From Acidobacteriota bacterium (GTDB lineage: Bacteria; Acidobacteriota; Thermoanaerobaculia; Gp7-AA8), in the NCBI GenBank assembly GCA_003223645.1, contig QHVT01000003.1, positions 1-64,000 on the forward strand: a stretch of 64,000 nt of DNA. The letters are read 5' to 3'. Both the position numbers and the translations under genes were made by a program. Position 1 is the stretch's first letter. Each line of letters begins with the position of its first letter. The notes under the pieces were generated by a model. That model was not told the DNA's origin and did not search any database. It saw only the letters and a program-made list of their open reading frames with translations. Of the stretch, positions 32,462 to 41,129 are shown one piece after another.

Positions 32462-32570
32462 TGATGAAGGCAGAAGGCAGAAGGCAGAAGGCAGAAGTGA
32501 GAACGGTACGTAACGCGGCCTGCGCCACTTCTTCGTTCTGCCTTCTGCCTTCTACCTTCTGCCTTCATTC
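32462..32570. repeat. Palindrome with tandem 7-bp units (gaaggca type)
   Basis: The left arm is tgatgaaggcagaaggcaga and further units. The right arm repeats ctgcctt and ends ctgccttcattc. It fills the aroA-MBL intergenic gap, and the MBL stop TGA lies in its first unit (aatgaagg). The same heptamer type is at 38625-38711. Confidence 0.9.
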
Positions 32571-33329
32571 GATCTCCAACACCAGTCCGTCATACGCCAA
32601 CTTCACACCGTCCGGCAAAGTCGCCTCCAACGCGTCGTGATCGACGTCGTGCGTGAGATGAATCAAGTACGTCGTCTTCGCGCCAACTTCGCGCGCGCAC
32701 GCAATCGCCTCGGGGATCGTGAAGTGTGTCGGATGTTTCGGCGCAGGGCGCAATCCGTCGAGCGCGAGCACGTCGACGCCTTCGAGCAGTTTCATCGACG
32801 CCGGCGGGATGCCGTTCGTGTCGGTGATGTAGGCGAAGCCGCCGATGCGGTAGCCGAGGATCGTCCATTCGCCGTGCAGGACGTGGATCGGCGTGACGTC
32901 GATCCCTTCGTGCGTGAACGGCGCGTGCACTTCGTGCAGCTCGAGCTGCGGTTTGCCGCCGCCGATCTGCGTCTGGTCCCAGATGTAGCTGAACGCGCGG
33001 CGGATCGCCTTCGCGGTCGCCGCGTTCGCAAATGCATGGATCGGCTCGCGCTGCCGGAAGTTGAACGGGCGGATGTCGTCGAGTCCCATCAGGTGATCGG
33101 AGTGCGAGTGCGTGTAGAGGATGAAGTCGAGCCTCGGAATCGGATGCTGCAGCAGCTGCAAACGGAGGTCGGGCGTCGTGTCGATGAGGAAGTACTTCCC
33201 GTTCAGCTCGATCTGCACCGACTGCCGCAGCCGCGTATTGCGCGGATTCGTCGACGTGCAGATCGCGCAGCGGCAGCCGACGACCGGGACGCCGGTGGAA
33301 GTGCCGCTGCCGAGGAACGTGACGCGCAT
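32565..33329 (-). CDS. PhnP-like metallo-beta-lactamase-fold hydrolase
   Basis: 254 residues. The zinc-binding HSHSDH motif (YTHSHSDHLMGLDDIRPF) and the extra cysteines VGCRCAICTS near residue 20 place it with PhnP-type phosphodiesterases, which hydrolyse cyclic phosphates. Further metal ligands fit VLHGEW, ITDTNG and LIHLTHD. There is no phosphonate gene cluster nearby, so the natural substrate may differ. The stop codon is part of a heptamer palindrome. Confidence 0.87.
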   Translation of the reverse strand: MRVTFLGSGTSTGVPVVGCRCAICTSTNPRNTRLRQSVQIELNGKYFLIDTTPDLRLQLLQHPIPRLDFILYTHSHSDHLMGLDDIRPFNFRQREPIHAFANAATAKAIRRAFSYIWDQTQIGGGKPQLELHEVHAPFTHEGIDVTPIHVLHGEWTILGYRIGGFAYITDTNGIPPASMKLLEGVDVLALDGLRPAPKHPTHFTIPEAIACAREVGAKTTYLIHLTHDVDHDALEATLPDGVKLAYDGLVLEIE

Positions 33330-33362
33330 GAAGTGGGGGATTCTACGCTGCGCTGAAGCTGA

Positions 33363-33476
33363 AGTTTATGCCGCGCGTAGACGCGGCATCTCCGGTTGCA
33401 CCGCGCAAGAGCTGACCACATGCGACGGTTACTGCCGGTGGATCGGGAGATACCGCGTCTGCGCGCGGGATAAAAC
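33363..33476. repeat. Palindromic repeat, family H
   Basis: The left arm is agtttatgccgcgcgtagac and the right arm is its complement, containing gcgcgcgggataaaact, with a roughly 50-bp loop. A second copy is at 63444-63537. It occupies most of the gap between the divergent MBL and secreted protein genes. Confidence 0.7.
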
Positions 33477-33495
33477 TCATCAAGGGAGGAATTCT

Positions 33496-33546
33496 ATGCT
33501 GGACGCTCCACCACGGCGTTCCGTACCAATCGCATGCGCCGGCTGA
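33496..33546 (+). CDS. Possible 16-codon leader ORF coupled to the next gene
   Basis: A strong ribosome binding site (aagggagga) lies 7 bp before ATG at 33496. The short frame MLDAPPRRSVPIACAG ends with TGA at 33544-33546. That TGA overlaps an in-frame ATG of the following secreted-protein gene (tgatg), the arrangement expected for translational coupling. It could be a regulatory leader or chance. Confidence 0.4.
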   Translation: MLDAPPRRSVPIACAG

Positions 33547-34124
33547 TGCTCCTTCTGTTCATCGCGCTCCCGCTCTCCGCCGGGTGGGTCTTCAACAAAT
33601 CGGAGGTCGTCGTCGAAGTCGGACGGGTCGATGACACTCTTCGCGCCTTCGACGGGAGCTTCGGGATGGGCAACCACGGGACGAACGAATCCCTGCACAG
33701 CGCCGACAACCACATCGCCGTCGCGTGGCAGCTTCAGGACGGTCACTTCGAGATCTACGGCATCTCGCCCGGCGACACGGTCATTCCGCGATCGACCGGC
33801 GGGTACTACGTGAAGATCCACGTCGTCTGCGGCAGCGAGCTGCCGGTGCGCGCGGAACGGCCGGTGATCGCCGGCCGCGCGGGCGAGCCGGTGCAACTGC
33901 GCGTGCTGTCGGAGATCGCGCAACGCACGACGTTCCAGTGGTACGCGGGACACATCGGCGACACGTCGCAGCTGCTCGCCACCGGCGGCGCGGAACTGAC
34001 GTTTACGCCGTTAACTTCTACGAAGCAGTACGTGTGGGTGAGCGCGATCACCCCGTGCTCGTTGAGCACAGCGGAGTTCGAGATCGACGTCCCGCCGGTG
34101 CGCAGTCGCGCGGTGCGGCATTAG
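33534..34124 (+). CDS. Secreted hypothetical protein, C-terminal AVRH
   Basis: 196 residues from ATG at 33534; an in-frame ATG at 33546 coupled to a short leader frame is an equally good start. Signal peptide MRRLMLLLFIALPLSAG. The mature part is beta-rich (FQWYAGHIGDTSQLLATGGAELTFTPLTSTKQYVWV resembles an immunoglobulin-like fold) with two cysteines that could form a disulfide. The tail VRSRAVRH matches two other secreted proteins here. Function unknown. Confidence 0.75.
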   Translation: MRRLMLLLFIALPLSAGWVFNKSEVVVEVGRVDDTLRAFDGSFGMGNHGTNESLHSADNHIAVAWQLQDGHFEIYGISPGDTVIPRSTGGYYVKIHVVCGSELPVRAERPVIAGRAGEPVQLRVLSEIAQRTTFQWYAGHIGDTSQLLATGGAELTFTPLTSTKQYVWVSAITPCSLSTAEFEIDVPPVRSRAVRH

Positions 34125-34227
34125 TGTCATTCCGAGCCGCGCAGACGGCGAGGAATCCCCGGCGCAAGAACGCTTCACGCTCCGTCGGCGGGGGATCCTT
34201 CGCCGTCTACGCGGCTCAGGATGACAC
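34124..34227. repeat. Palindromic repeat, family A
   Basis: Arms gtgtcattccgagccgcgca and its complement ending cggctcaggatgacac, with internal cgaagg-type units. It lies between two convergent genes and could serve as a terminator. Confidence 0.85.
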
Positions 34228-34233
34228 CAGCCA

Positions 34234-34953
34234 CTAAATCACTTCGAACGAAAATTCGCCGCTGTCCGGATCGATCACCATCGCCTCGCCGGTCTCGTAC
34301 CACGGCGGCAGGATCGCGATCGTCGGATCGCCCGGCATCACGGTTTTCTCGTGAAAGTGCCCGAACACGATGTTCGTCACTCCTTCGCGCGCGCGTTTGC
34401 GTCCGAACTCCTGCATCAACTCGACCGGCAGGCGCGACTTGTGTTTGAAGTTGGACTTGGCGAGCTTGCGCTCGACGCTGTCGACGAAGCCGCGCGCGAT
34501 TCGCTTGGGGATGAAGTTCACGCCGAATTTCGTGATCGGGTTCTTCGATGCGCGGCGCCAGAAGCGGTACGCGTAGTCGCGGTCGTTGATGGTGTCGCCG
34601 TGCGTGATGAGGTACTTCTTCGCGCCGGCGGCGATCGCGTATTCGTTGCCGACGTCCGTCACCGCGTCTTCGACGAACGATCCCTTCAGAAAAAAATCGC
34701 GGTTGCCTTCGACGAAGTGGATCGGCACTCCGCGGTCGCGCACGTCGCGAAACTTCTCCATCACTCTGTCGACCGACGACGTGCGGAAGTTGCGGTGCGC
34801 GATCAGGTAGTGAAAGAGATCGCCGTTGAGATACAGCGCGCGCGGTTTCGTCGGGACGAGACGATCGAGCCAGCCGTTGATTTTGATTTCGCTGCCTTCG
34901 CCGAGTCCGATGTGAGAGTCGCCGATGACGACGATCTGCCCGGGGGAAATCAC
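34234..34953 (-). CDS. LpxH-like metallophosphoesterase
   Basis: 239 residues. The five metallophosphoesterase motifs are present: GDSHIGLG, NGDLFHYL, GNRDFFL, THGDTIN and GHFHEK. Spacing and length resemble UDP-2,3-diacylglucosamine pyrophosphatases (LpxH), which act in lipid A synthesis at the membrane, though no other lpx gene is nearby. A more general phosphoesterase role cannot be excluded. Its start overlaps the stop of the macro-domain gene (ATGA), so the two are co-translated. Confidence 0.82.
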   Translation of the reverse strand: MISPGQIVVIGDSHIGLGEGSEIKINGWLDRLVPTKPRALYLNGDLFHYLIAHRNFRTSSVDRVMEKFRDVRDRGVPIHFVEGNRDFFLKGSFVEDAVTDVGNEYAIAAGAKKYLITHGDTINDRDYAYRFWRRASKNPITKFGVNFIPKRIARGFVDSVERKLAKSNFKHKSRLPVELMQEFGRKRAREGVTNIVFGHFHEKTVMPGDPTIAILPPWYETGEAMVIDPDSGEFSFEVI

Positions 34954-35357
34954 CCGCCGAGCTCCGCGAGCGCGTGTTGAAACGTCTCCAGCTCGGCCTG
35001 TCCGAACAGGCAGAACACGGCGCGTTGCAGCGAGCGTGCGCGCGGACGGAACTCGAGCGCGGCGGCGAGCATCACGCGCGCCTGCGTCTGCGCCGCGAAG
35101 CCGGTGCCGATCGGCGGCACTCCGACCGATGCTACGGCCAGCTCCTCGGCGCGCTCGAGCGCGACCGTCGTCGCCTTGCGCAGCTTCGCTTCCGAGTCCG
35201 CTTCGCTCGCTTTCGGGACCTGCACGTGAATCACGAAGCGGCAGAGAAAGTTTCCGCTGCTGACGGCAACCGGCTCGGCGCTGCCGTCTTCCGCGGGGTA
35301 GACGAGCGCGTCGACTTTCAACGAAGTCGTGTCGGCGCGCAGCAGTTGAATTTCCAT
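34950..35357 (-). CDS. Macro-domain-like protein
   Basis: 135 residues, shorter than a typical 160-190 residue macro domain. MEIQLLRADTTSLKVDALVYPAEDGS matches the family opening (I-x-x-GDIT-x-x-x-VDAIVNAAN), and ASVGVPPIGTGFA corresponds to the second ligand loop. The central part appears shortened. Macro domains bind or hydrolyse ADP-ribose derivatives. The shortened form and changed NAAN-equivalent loop make enzyme activity uncertain. Operon partner of the LpxH-like gene. Confidence 0.75.
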   Translation of the reverse strand: MEIQLLRADTTSLKVDALVYPAEDGSAEPVAVSSGNFLCRFVIHVQVPKASEADSEAKLRKATTVALERAEELAVASVGVPPIGTGFAAQTQARVMLAAALEFRPRARSLQRAVFCLFGQAELETFQHALAELGG

Positions 35358-35370
35358 AGGCTCACATTCC

Positions 35371-35461
35371 CGTCATCCTGAGCCGCGAAGACGGCGAAGG
35401 ATCTCAAATCACGAGCGTCGTATTTTGAGACCCTTCGTCGTCTACGCGACTCAGGGTGACG
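35371..35461. repeat. Palindromic repeat, family A
   Basis: Arms cgtcatcctgagccgcgaag and its complement ending gcgactcagggtgacg. The rest of the gap up to 35558 holds a short gccggccgtgccggc hairpin just beyond the DnaJ-like stop and no gene. Confidence 0.85.
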
Positions 35462-35558
35462 TGCCCCTAGAGCTTATAGGAATTCGGGCGCCGAAATGTC
35501 ATTCAGGCGACCATCGCGCCCAAGGCTAGGCCAACCAGCGCTGCCGGCCGTGCCGGCC

Positions 35559-36443
35559 TTATAGCGAGGTTCGCAAATTTGCGCGCGGATTCTCAACGTA
35601 GGCCGCCTCGATCGCGTCGACGGCCTCGACAGGCGCGTTAGGCGGCACGTGCACCTGGATGCGGCAGTATTGATCGCCCGCGCCGTTTTTCTTCTTCACG
35701 CCTTTGCCGCTGAGGCGCATCGTGCGTCCGCTCTGCGTGGCCGCGGGGACGCGCATGCGCACGGTTCCGTAGAGCGTCGGCGCCTCGACCTCCGCGCCGC
35801 GGATCGCTTCGCCGGCGGTGATCGGCAGCTCGATGTAGATGTCGTCGCCGCGCCGCTCGAAGAATGGATGCGGACGGACGTGGACGGTGATCTCGATCGG
35901 CGGCTGTCCTTTGCGCGGCAGGCGGATTTTCTGTCCGTCGCCGATTCCCTCGGGGATCTTGACGCGGATCGATTCGCCGGCGACGGACAGGCTCATCGTC
36001 GTGCCGAGGATCGCGTCGCGGAACTCGATGGTCAGCTCGGCCTGCAGGACCTGCGGCTCCGGCTCGAATCCGCCGCCACCGCCGCCGAACAAGTCGCCGA
36101 AGATGTCGGTGAAGTCGATCCCGCCGCCCTTCCGCCCGTTCGTTCGCGTTCGCGTGCGTCCGCCGCCCCCCATGAATTGCGAGAAATCGAATCCCGCAAA
36201 CGGATTCGCGCCGCCGGGCCCGAATGCCTCGCGTCCGAGCCGATCGTATTGCTCGCGCTTTTCCTTGTCGGAGAGAACGGCGTACGCCTCGGAGATCTCC
36301 TTGAACTTGTTCTCCGCGTTCTTGTCTCCCTTGTGCTTGTCGGGATGCCATTTCTTGGCGAGGTTGCGGTACGCCTTCTTCAGCTCGTCCTCGGACGCCG
36401 ACTTCTTCACGCCCAGAATTTCGTAGTAGTCCTTTTCCGCCAC
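35559..36443 (-). CDS. DnaJ/CbpA-type co-chaperone
   Basis: 294 residues from GTG at 36443; the upstream in-frame ATG lies within a heptamer palindrome and would add repeat-encoded residues. The J domain (about 3-70) has the HPD motif in [10 protein letters not shown] Gly/Phe-rich linker follows (about 75-135). The DnaJ C-terminal substrate-binding domains come next without a cysteine-rich zinc finger, as in CbpA-class proteins. It stimulates DnaK ATPase. No grpE or dnaK gene is in the window. Confidence 0.9.
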   Translation of the reverse strand: MAEKDYYEILGVKKSASEDELKKAYRNLAKKWHPDKHKGDKNAENKFKEISEAYAVLSDKEKREQYDRLGREAFGPGGANPFAGFDFSQFMGGGGRTRTRTNGRKGGGIDFTDIFGDLFGGGGGGFEPEPQVLQAELTIEFRDAILGTTMSLSVAGESIRVKIPEGIGDGQKIRLPRKGQPPIEITVHVRPHPFFERRGDDIYIELPITAGEAIRGAEVEAPTLYGTVRMRVPAATQSGRTMRLSGKGVKKKNGAGDQYCRIQVHVPPNAPVEAVDAIEAAYVENPRANLRTSL

Positions 36444-36454
36444 GGGCGAAGTAT

Positions 36455-36531
36455 AGATGGCCGATGGCGGATGGCAGATGGCGAAACATGGGCTGCGTTT
36501 CTGCCATCCGCCATCTGCCACCCGCCATCCC
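36455..36531. repeat. Palindrome with tandem 7-bp units (gatggca type)
   Basis: The left arm is agatggccgatggcggatgg and further units. The right arm repeats gccatcc and gccatct and ends cgccatcc. It lies between the divergent DnaJ-like and glgC genes. The same heptamer type is inserted in frame in a YfhO gene at 43335-43414. Confidence 0.88.
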
Positions 36532-36585
36532 GGTTTGGTCGCGAATTTGCTTTTCCGCGCGGCAGTAGAAAGAATCCGGCAACCG

Positions 36586-37848
36586 ATGCATCACGCGTTT
36601 TCACGCCGCAACGTGCTCACGATGATTCTCGCCGGCGGAATGGGCGAGCGGCTCTTTCCGCTGACGCGCGATCGCGCGAAGCCGGCGGTGCCGTTCGGCG
36701 GCCGCTATCGCATCATCGACTTCGTCATCAACAACTTCATCAACTCCGGCTTCTTCAAGATCAAAGTGCTCACGCAGTTCAAATCGAACTCGCTCATCGA
36801 GCACATCACGCGCACGTGGCGGCTCGTGCCGGAGATCGGACAGTACGTCGACGTCGTGCCCGCGCAGATGCGCAAGGGTCCGTTCTGGTTCCGCGGCACG
36901 GCGGACGCGGTGTTTCAAAACCTCGAGCTGATCTTCGACGAGCAACCGGAGTACGTCTGCGTGTTCGGCGGCGATCACATCTACAAGATGGATGTGAATC
37001 AGATGCTGCAGGAGCACATCAACAACGACGCCGATCTCACGATTGCGACGGTTCCGGTTCCGGTCGGAGAGGCGCATCAGTTCGGCGTCGTCGAAGTCGA
37101 CGACGACTTCCGCGTCACGGGATTCGTCGAGAAGCCGAAGGAAGGCGCGCGCACGATTCCCGGCCGCCCCGACATGATCCTGGCGTCGATGGGCAACTAC
37201 ATTTTCAAGGCGAGCGTGATGATCGACGTCCTGCAGCGCAACGCGCTGCGCAACTCCGGCGTCGACTTCGGCAAAGAGATCATCCCGGAGATGTATCCGA
37301 AGACGAAGGTGTTCGCGTACGACTTCGGCCAGAACATCATTCCCGGCGAGGACGCGTACAACCAAGGCTACTGGCGCGACGTCGGCACGATCGATTCGTA
37401 CTTTGCCGCGGCGCTCGATCTCGTCGCGGTCACACCGCTCTTCAACCTGTACAACCCGCAGTGGCCGATCGTCTCGGCGCCGAATCACTGGCCGCCGGCG
37501 AAGTTCGTGTTCGCGGACTCGAAGTCGCAGCGCATCGGCGTCGCGACCGACTCGCTCGTCTCCGACGGCGCGATCATCTCCGGCGGCACGATCAATCGCT
37601 GCGTGCTGCATTCGCGCGTGCGCATCAACTCGTACGCGGACGTCGACGAGTCGATTCTCATGGATGGCGTCGACGTCGGACGCCACTCGAAAATCCGCCG
37701 CGCGATCATCGACAAGGGCGTGAAGCTGCCGCCCGGCTCGACGATCGGCTACGACCTCGATCACGATCGCGAGCGGTTCACGGTCACGGACTCCGGCATC
37801 GTCGTCGTGCCGAAAGGGTCGTCGGTCGAAGAGCGGGTGACGGCATGA
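36586..37848 (+). CDS. glgC: Glucose-1-phosphate adenylyltransferase
   Basis: 420 residues from ATG at 36586. Makes ADP-glucose for glycogen synthesis. Motifs: [25 protein letters not shown] (nucleotide-binding and activator region), [25 protein letters not shown], and a C-terminal left-handed beta-helix with hexapeptide-like repeats ([25 protein letters not shown]). Its TGA stop overlaps the rph start (ATGA), so the two are co-translated. glgC with rph is not a standard pairing. Confidence 0.95.
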   Translation: MHHAFSRRNVLTMILAGGMGERLFPLTRDRAKPAVPFGGRYRIIDFVINNFINSGFFKIKVLTQFKSNSLIEHITRTWRLVPEIGQYVDVVPAQMRKGPFWFRGTADAVFQNLELIFDEQPEYVCVFGGDHIYKMDVNQMLQEHINNDADLTIATVPVPVGEAHQFGVVEVDDDFRVTGFVEKPKEGARTIPGRPDMILASMGNYIFKASVMIDVLQRNALRNSGVDFGKEIIPEMYPKTKVFAYDFGQNIIPGEDAYNQGYWRDVGTIDSYFAAALDLVAVTPLFNLYNPQWPIVSAPNHWPPAKFVFADSKSQRIGVATDSLVSDGAIISGGTINRCVLHSRVRINSYADVDESILMDGVDVGRHSKIRRAIIDKGVKLPPGSTIGYDLDHDRERFTVTDSGIVVVPKGSSVEERVTA

Positions 37849-38627
37849 GCGGAAAAACGCGCAAGGACGGCCGCGCGCCCGACGAGCTGCGGCCGGTCAC
37901 GTTCCGGCCGAATTTCATCAAGCACGCGGAAGGCTCGGTGCTGATCGAAGTCGGCGACACGCGCGTCGTCTGCACGGCGTCGGTGCAGGAGAAAGTGCCG
38001 CCGTTTCTCTATCGCAGCGGACGCGGTTGGGTGACCGCGGAGTACGGAATGCTGCCGCGCGCGACGACCGATCGCACGGAACGCGAAGCGGCGAAGGGCA
38101 AGCAGGGCGGGCGCACGATGGAGATTCAGCGCCTCATCGGCCGCTCGCTCCGCGCCGCCGTCAATCCCGAGCTCCTCGGCGAGCGCACGATCTGGCTCGA
38201 CTGCGACGTGCTGCAGGCCGACGGCGGCACGCGCACCGCGTCGATCACCGGCTCGTACGTCGCGCTCGTCCTCGCGCTAGGCCGGCTCTACACCGACGGG
38301 CAGATGCAAAACTGGCCGGTGATCGATTTCGTCGCCGCGATCTCCGTCGGCATGCACGGCGGACAGGCGCTGCTCGACCTCAATTACGAAGAAGACTCGA
38401 AAGCCGGCACCGACATGAACATTGTCGCGACCGACAAAGGCAAGTTCGTCGAGATCCAGGGCACCGCCGAGACCGCGAGCTTCAGCGAAGACGAAATGCA
38501 CGCGATGCTCGCGCTCGCAAAAGGCGGAATCGCGCAGCTGATCGAAAAGCAGCGCGAAGTGCTCACGCCGACGCTGACGCGGGTGGATAACGTCGCGAGG
38601 GACAGACTGAACAAGAAGTTCAGATGA
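37845..38627 (+). CDS. rph: Ribonuclease PH
   Basis: 260 residues. Phosphorolytic 3'-5' exoribonuclease that trims tRNA 3' ends. Hallmarks: [78 protein letters not shown] and [16 protein letters not shown]. All catalytic and phosphate-binding residues of the family look intact. The gene overlaps glgC by 4 bp. Its TGA stop lies in the first unit of a gaaggca-type palindrome. Confidence 0.96.
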   Translation: MSGKTRKDGRAPDELRPVTFRPNFIKHAEGSVLIEVGDTRVVCTASVQEKVPPFLYRSGRGWVTAEYGMLPRATTDRTEREAAKGKQGGRTMEIQRLIGRSLRAAVNPELLGERTIWLDCDVLQADGGTRTASITGSYVALVLALGRLYTDGQMQNWPVIDFVAAISVGMHGGQALLDLNYEEDSKAGTDMNIVATDKGKFVEIQGTAETASFSEDEMHAMLALAKGGIAQLIEKQREVLTPTLTRVDNVARDRLNKKFR

Positions 38628-38711
38628 AGGCAGAAGGCAGAGGGCAGAAGGCAGAGGTGAGAACTGAAACCTTCTTCATTCTGCCTTCTGCCTTCTGCCT
38701 TCTGCCTTCAT
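38625..38711. repeat. Palindrome with tandem 7-bp units (gaaggca type)
   Basis: The left arm is tgaaggcagaaggcagaggg and further units. The right arm repeats ctgcctt and ends cttctgccttcattcc. It provides the rph stop codon on one strand. On the other strand it provides the last ten residues (KAEGRRQKAE type) and stop of the convergent YfhO gene. Confidence 0.9.
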
Positions 38712-41129
38712 TCCAATCACGATCAACACGACAATCGCCAGTCCCGAAACGATTGCTCCATACCTGAACGTCCACGGGTCGTACCACACGTGCACGTCCA
38801 ATTCTCCCGGCGGCACGGCAAACCCGAGGAACGTACCGTTCACGCGAATGGGCTCCACGTTCGCTCCGTTGCGCGACACTTTCCATCCCGGCCACCACGG
38901 GATGCTGCTGACGATGAGCGAGTAGCGCGGCGCTTTGACGTGCAGGCGGTAGCTCGACGGCTTCGCTTCGAGGATCTCCGACGTCGCGAGCGGCGCGCTC
39001 ACGGGACGCGGGCGGAAAAAGTCGTCGTGCATCTGCCGGTTTTCGAGATCGAGCTTGTCGAGGAGCGCGGTCTCGCGCCATTCGTCGAGGTGTTTCAGTT
39101 TTTCGTAGAACGTCGTGTCGTTGAAGTCGATGATCACGTTGCGGACGGGAAAGAATCGCGGCAGCACGTCGCGGTTTTCGTAAATGCGGCCGTCGCGTCC
39201 GTCGTACAGCATCGTGTAGCGCGGCGCGGGCAGCTCCGCGCGCCACGGCGTGATCACGTAGCGCACGTTGAGGTAATCGAGCACGCGCGTGTTGAAGTCG
39301 TTCCAACGCGCGAAGTAGTCCTCCGCGTCGTAATTCGTCACCCACGAAATGAAGCCGATGTAGCGGCCGTAGGCCATCGGATCGTGCGGGCGAATGTCTT
39401 CGTATCCGTAGACGCCGTTGAGGTTCGGGAAAAACGCCGGCCCCGCGCCGACCATGCGCGCGGGATGTTTCGCGACTAGCTCGTCCATCTTCTCGAGGAT
39501 CGGCGTCTTCGGGTACATCCACTTCGCCTCGATCGTGGGGTTCCATTCGTGTCCCGCGCTCCACAACTCCACGATCACCGCGACGAGAATCAGCATCGAC
39601 CAGCGCGGGAAGAACGCGATGACCGCCGCGACGACGAGCACGACGAGACTCGGGAAAATCGCGATCAACGCCGTATCGCGTTGGATCGCGCCGGGAAAGT
39701 TCGTGCGGACGAGAAACGTGAGCAACACCGCGCCCGCGGCGGCGATGCCGATCAGCACGGGCGCGCGTTTGCCGCGCTCGAGCAGATTCACGACCGCCGC
39801 AGTTTGAATCGCGAACAGCATCGCCAGCAGCAATCGCAGTCGCGCGTTCGCGGCGAGGCGGAAGATGAAATGAAACAGCTCGCGCACGCCCGGCCACGAC
39901 ATCACGATTCCGAGCACGAGCAGCGTCATGAAGACGAAGAACGCCTCGCGCGAGCGCCACGACCGCGTGGCGATCACGTGCGCGAGGAGCGCGAACCATG
40001 CGGCGACGCCGAGGAAGCCGGCGAAGCCGGTGATCGACTCGGGATGCGCGGCCGTGCCCCACGCCGGCTCGTTCGGAATGCGGCCGTAAAAATGCGGCTG
40101 CAGCGTCGCGATGAACGACGGCCAGTCGGAGAACGGCACTTCGACGCCCGGCGGATGCGCGCGCAGTTCCTGATAGCGCTTCGATTTGTTGATCGCTTCC
40201 GCGAACGGCGCAAGGAGCGGCGCGGCGATGAGCGCGGCGACGGCGAGCGCGCAGAAGAATGCCGCAAAAAATCGATAGGTAGAACGCGGAACGATGAACG
40301 CAGAACGCAGAGCGAAGAATGAAGAATTGAGAACATTCTGCGTTCTGCGTTCTGCGTTCTGCGTTTTGCGTTCCACCAAGCCAATCCACAGCGCGTACAG
40401 CACTGCAATGAAAAACGTGTGCGCCGCCGTCTCCGGATGTCCGCCGAACAGCAGCACCGCCCACACCACCGCCGCGGTGACGAAGCGTTTGTACGTGACG
40501 CGTTCCGCGAGCAGATCGGTCGCGTACAGCACCGCCGGCAACATGCACGCAGACGTGACGAGCGGAAAGTGCAGCCAGACGATGATGAACGACGAGAGCC
40601 CGAACGCGACCGCGCCGATCGTGCTCGCGAGCTCCGAGTAACCGCGACGCCGGCAAAAAAGAAACGTGAACGTGAATGCGATGAGCAGTTTCATCGCCGC
40701 CTCGGCCGTCATCGCGTGGCCGAGGTCGAGCGGCAGCGCGAGGAGGCGCAGCGGAGAGAGCGCGGACGTTTGTGGATTGCCGAGGAGCGGATAGCCGGCG
40801 GCGGAGAGCTCGTTCCACAGCGGGACGTGCAGCGAGCGCCACGCGTCGCGCACCTGCTGCGCCCACGGCACGATCTGCAGAACGATGTCGTTCATGTAGA
40901 GATTCGAGGCGCGGTGATCGCGCAGGAGATGCGCCCACGGCGGCAGCGTCTTGAGGAAGTCGACGGGAAGATTGACGTAGTCCTGCGTCAGAGGCAGGTA
41001 GAAAAAGACGAAAACAAGCGCGTAGAAAAAAATCGCGATGCGGACGGGGATGGCGGCGTTTGCACGGCGCGCAAGCCAGATTGCGGCGGCATACACGACG
41101 CCGACAAACATCCAGGTCGGATTAAACAC
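38676..41129 (-). CDS. YfhO-family multi-membrane protein with in-frame heptamer insertion
   Basis: 817 residues. About 12-13 hydrophobic segments in the first 480 residues, then a mostly extracytoplasmic C-terminal domain and a final membrane segment. PF09586-type landmarks: FFYLPLTQDYVNLP, WNELSAAGYPLLGNPQTSALSPL, GHPETAAHTFF, DYLNVRYVI and WWPGWKVSRNG. The family is GT-C-like, and YfhO has been linked to glycosylation of teichoic acid in Bacillus; the substrate here is unknown. A heptamer palindrome (40281-40373) inserts about 31 codons (RKTQNAERRTQN...) after IGLVE. The C-terminus runs into another palindrome. It overlaps the upstream paralogue by 8 bp. Confidence 0.85.
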   Translation of the reverse strand: MFNPTWMFVGVVYAAAIWLARRANAAIPVRIAIFFYALVFVFFYLPLTQDYVNLPVDFLKTLPPWAHLLRDHRASNLYMNDIVLQIVPWAQQVRDAWRSLHVPLWNELSAAGYPLLGNPQTSALSPLRLLALPLDLGHAMTAEAAMKLLIAFTFTFLFCRRRGYSELASTIGAVAFGLSSFIIVWLHFPLVTSACMLPAVLYATDLLAERVTYKRFVTAAVVWAVLLFGGHPETAAHTFFIAVLYALWIGLVERKTQNAERRTQNVLNSSFFALRSAFIVPRSTYRFFAAFFCALAVAALIAAPLLAPFAEAINKSKRYQELRAHPPGVEVPFSDWPSFIATLQPHFYGRIPNEPAWGTAAHPESITGFAGFLGVAAWFALLAHVIATRSWRSREAFFVFMTLLVLGIVMSWPGVRELFHFIFRLAANARLRLLLAMLFAIQTAAVVNLLERGKRAPVLIGIAAAGAVLLTFLVRTNFPGAIQRDTALIAIFPSLVVLVVAAVIAFFPRWSMLILVAVIVELWSAGHEWNPTIEAKWMYPKTPILEKMDELVAKHPARMVGAGPAFFPNLNGVYGYEDIRPHDPMAYGRYIGFISWVTNYDAEDYFARWNDFNTRVLDYLNVRYVITPWRAELPAPRYTMLYDGRDGRIYENRDVLPRFFPVRNVIIDFNDTTFYEKLKHLDEWRETALLDKLDLENRQMHDDFFRPRPVSAPLATSEILEAKPSSYRLHVKAPRYSLIVSSIPWWPGWKVSRNGANVEPIRVNGTFLGFAVPPGELDVHVWYDPWTFRYGAIVSGLAIVVLIVIGMKAEGRRQKAE
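40281..40373. repeat. Heptamer palindrome (gaacgca type) in frame inside a YfhO gene
   Basis: The left arm is agaacgcggaacgatgaacg and further units. The right arm repeats ctgcgtt and ends tttgcgttcc. It is about 93 bp (31 codons), without stop codons in the host frame. It falls at the end of a membrane segment, presumably in a loop. Confidence 0.88.

Noticed and set aside
35649-38627. A 992-codon open frame on the plus strand
   Set aside because: It is a GC-rich shadow antisense to the DnaJ-like gene and out of frame with glgC; only its last part, from 37845, is the real rph gene.
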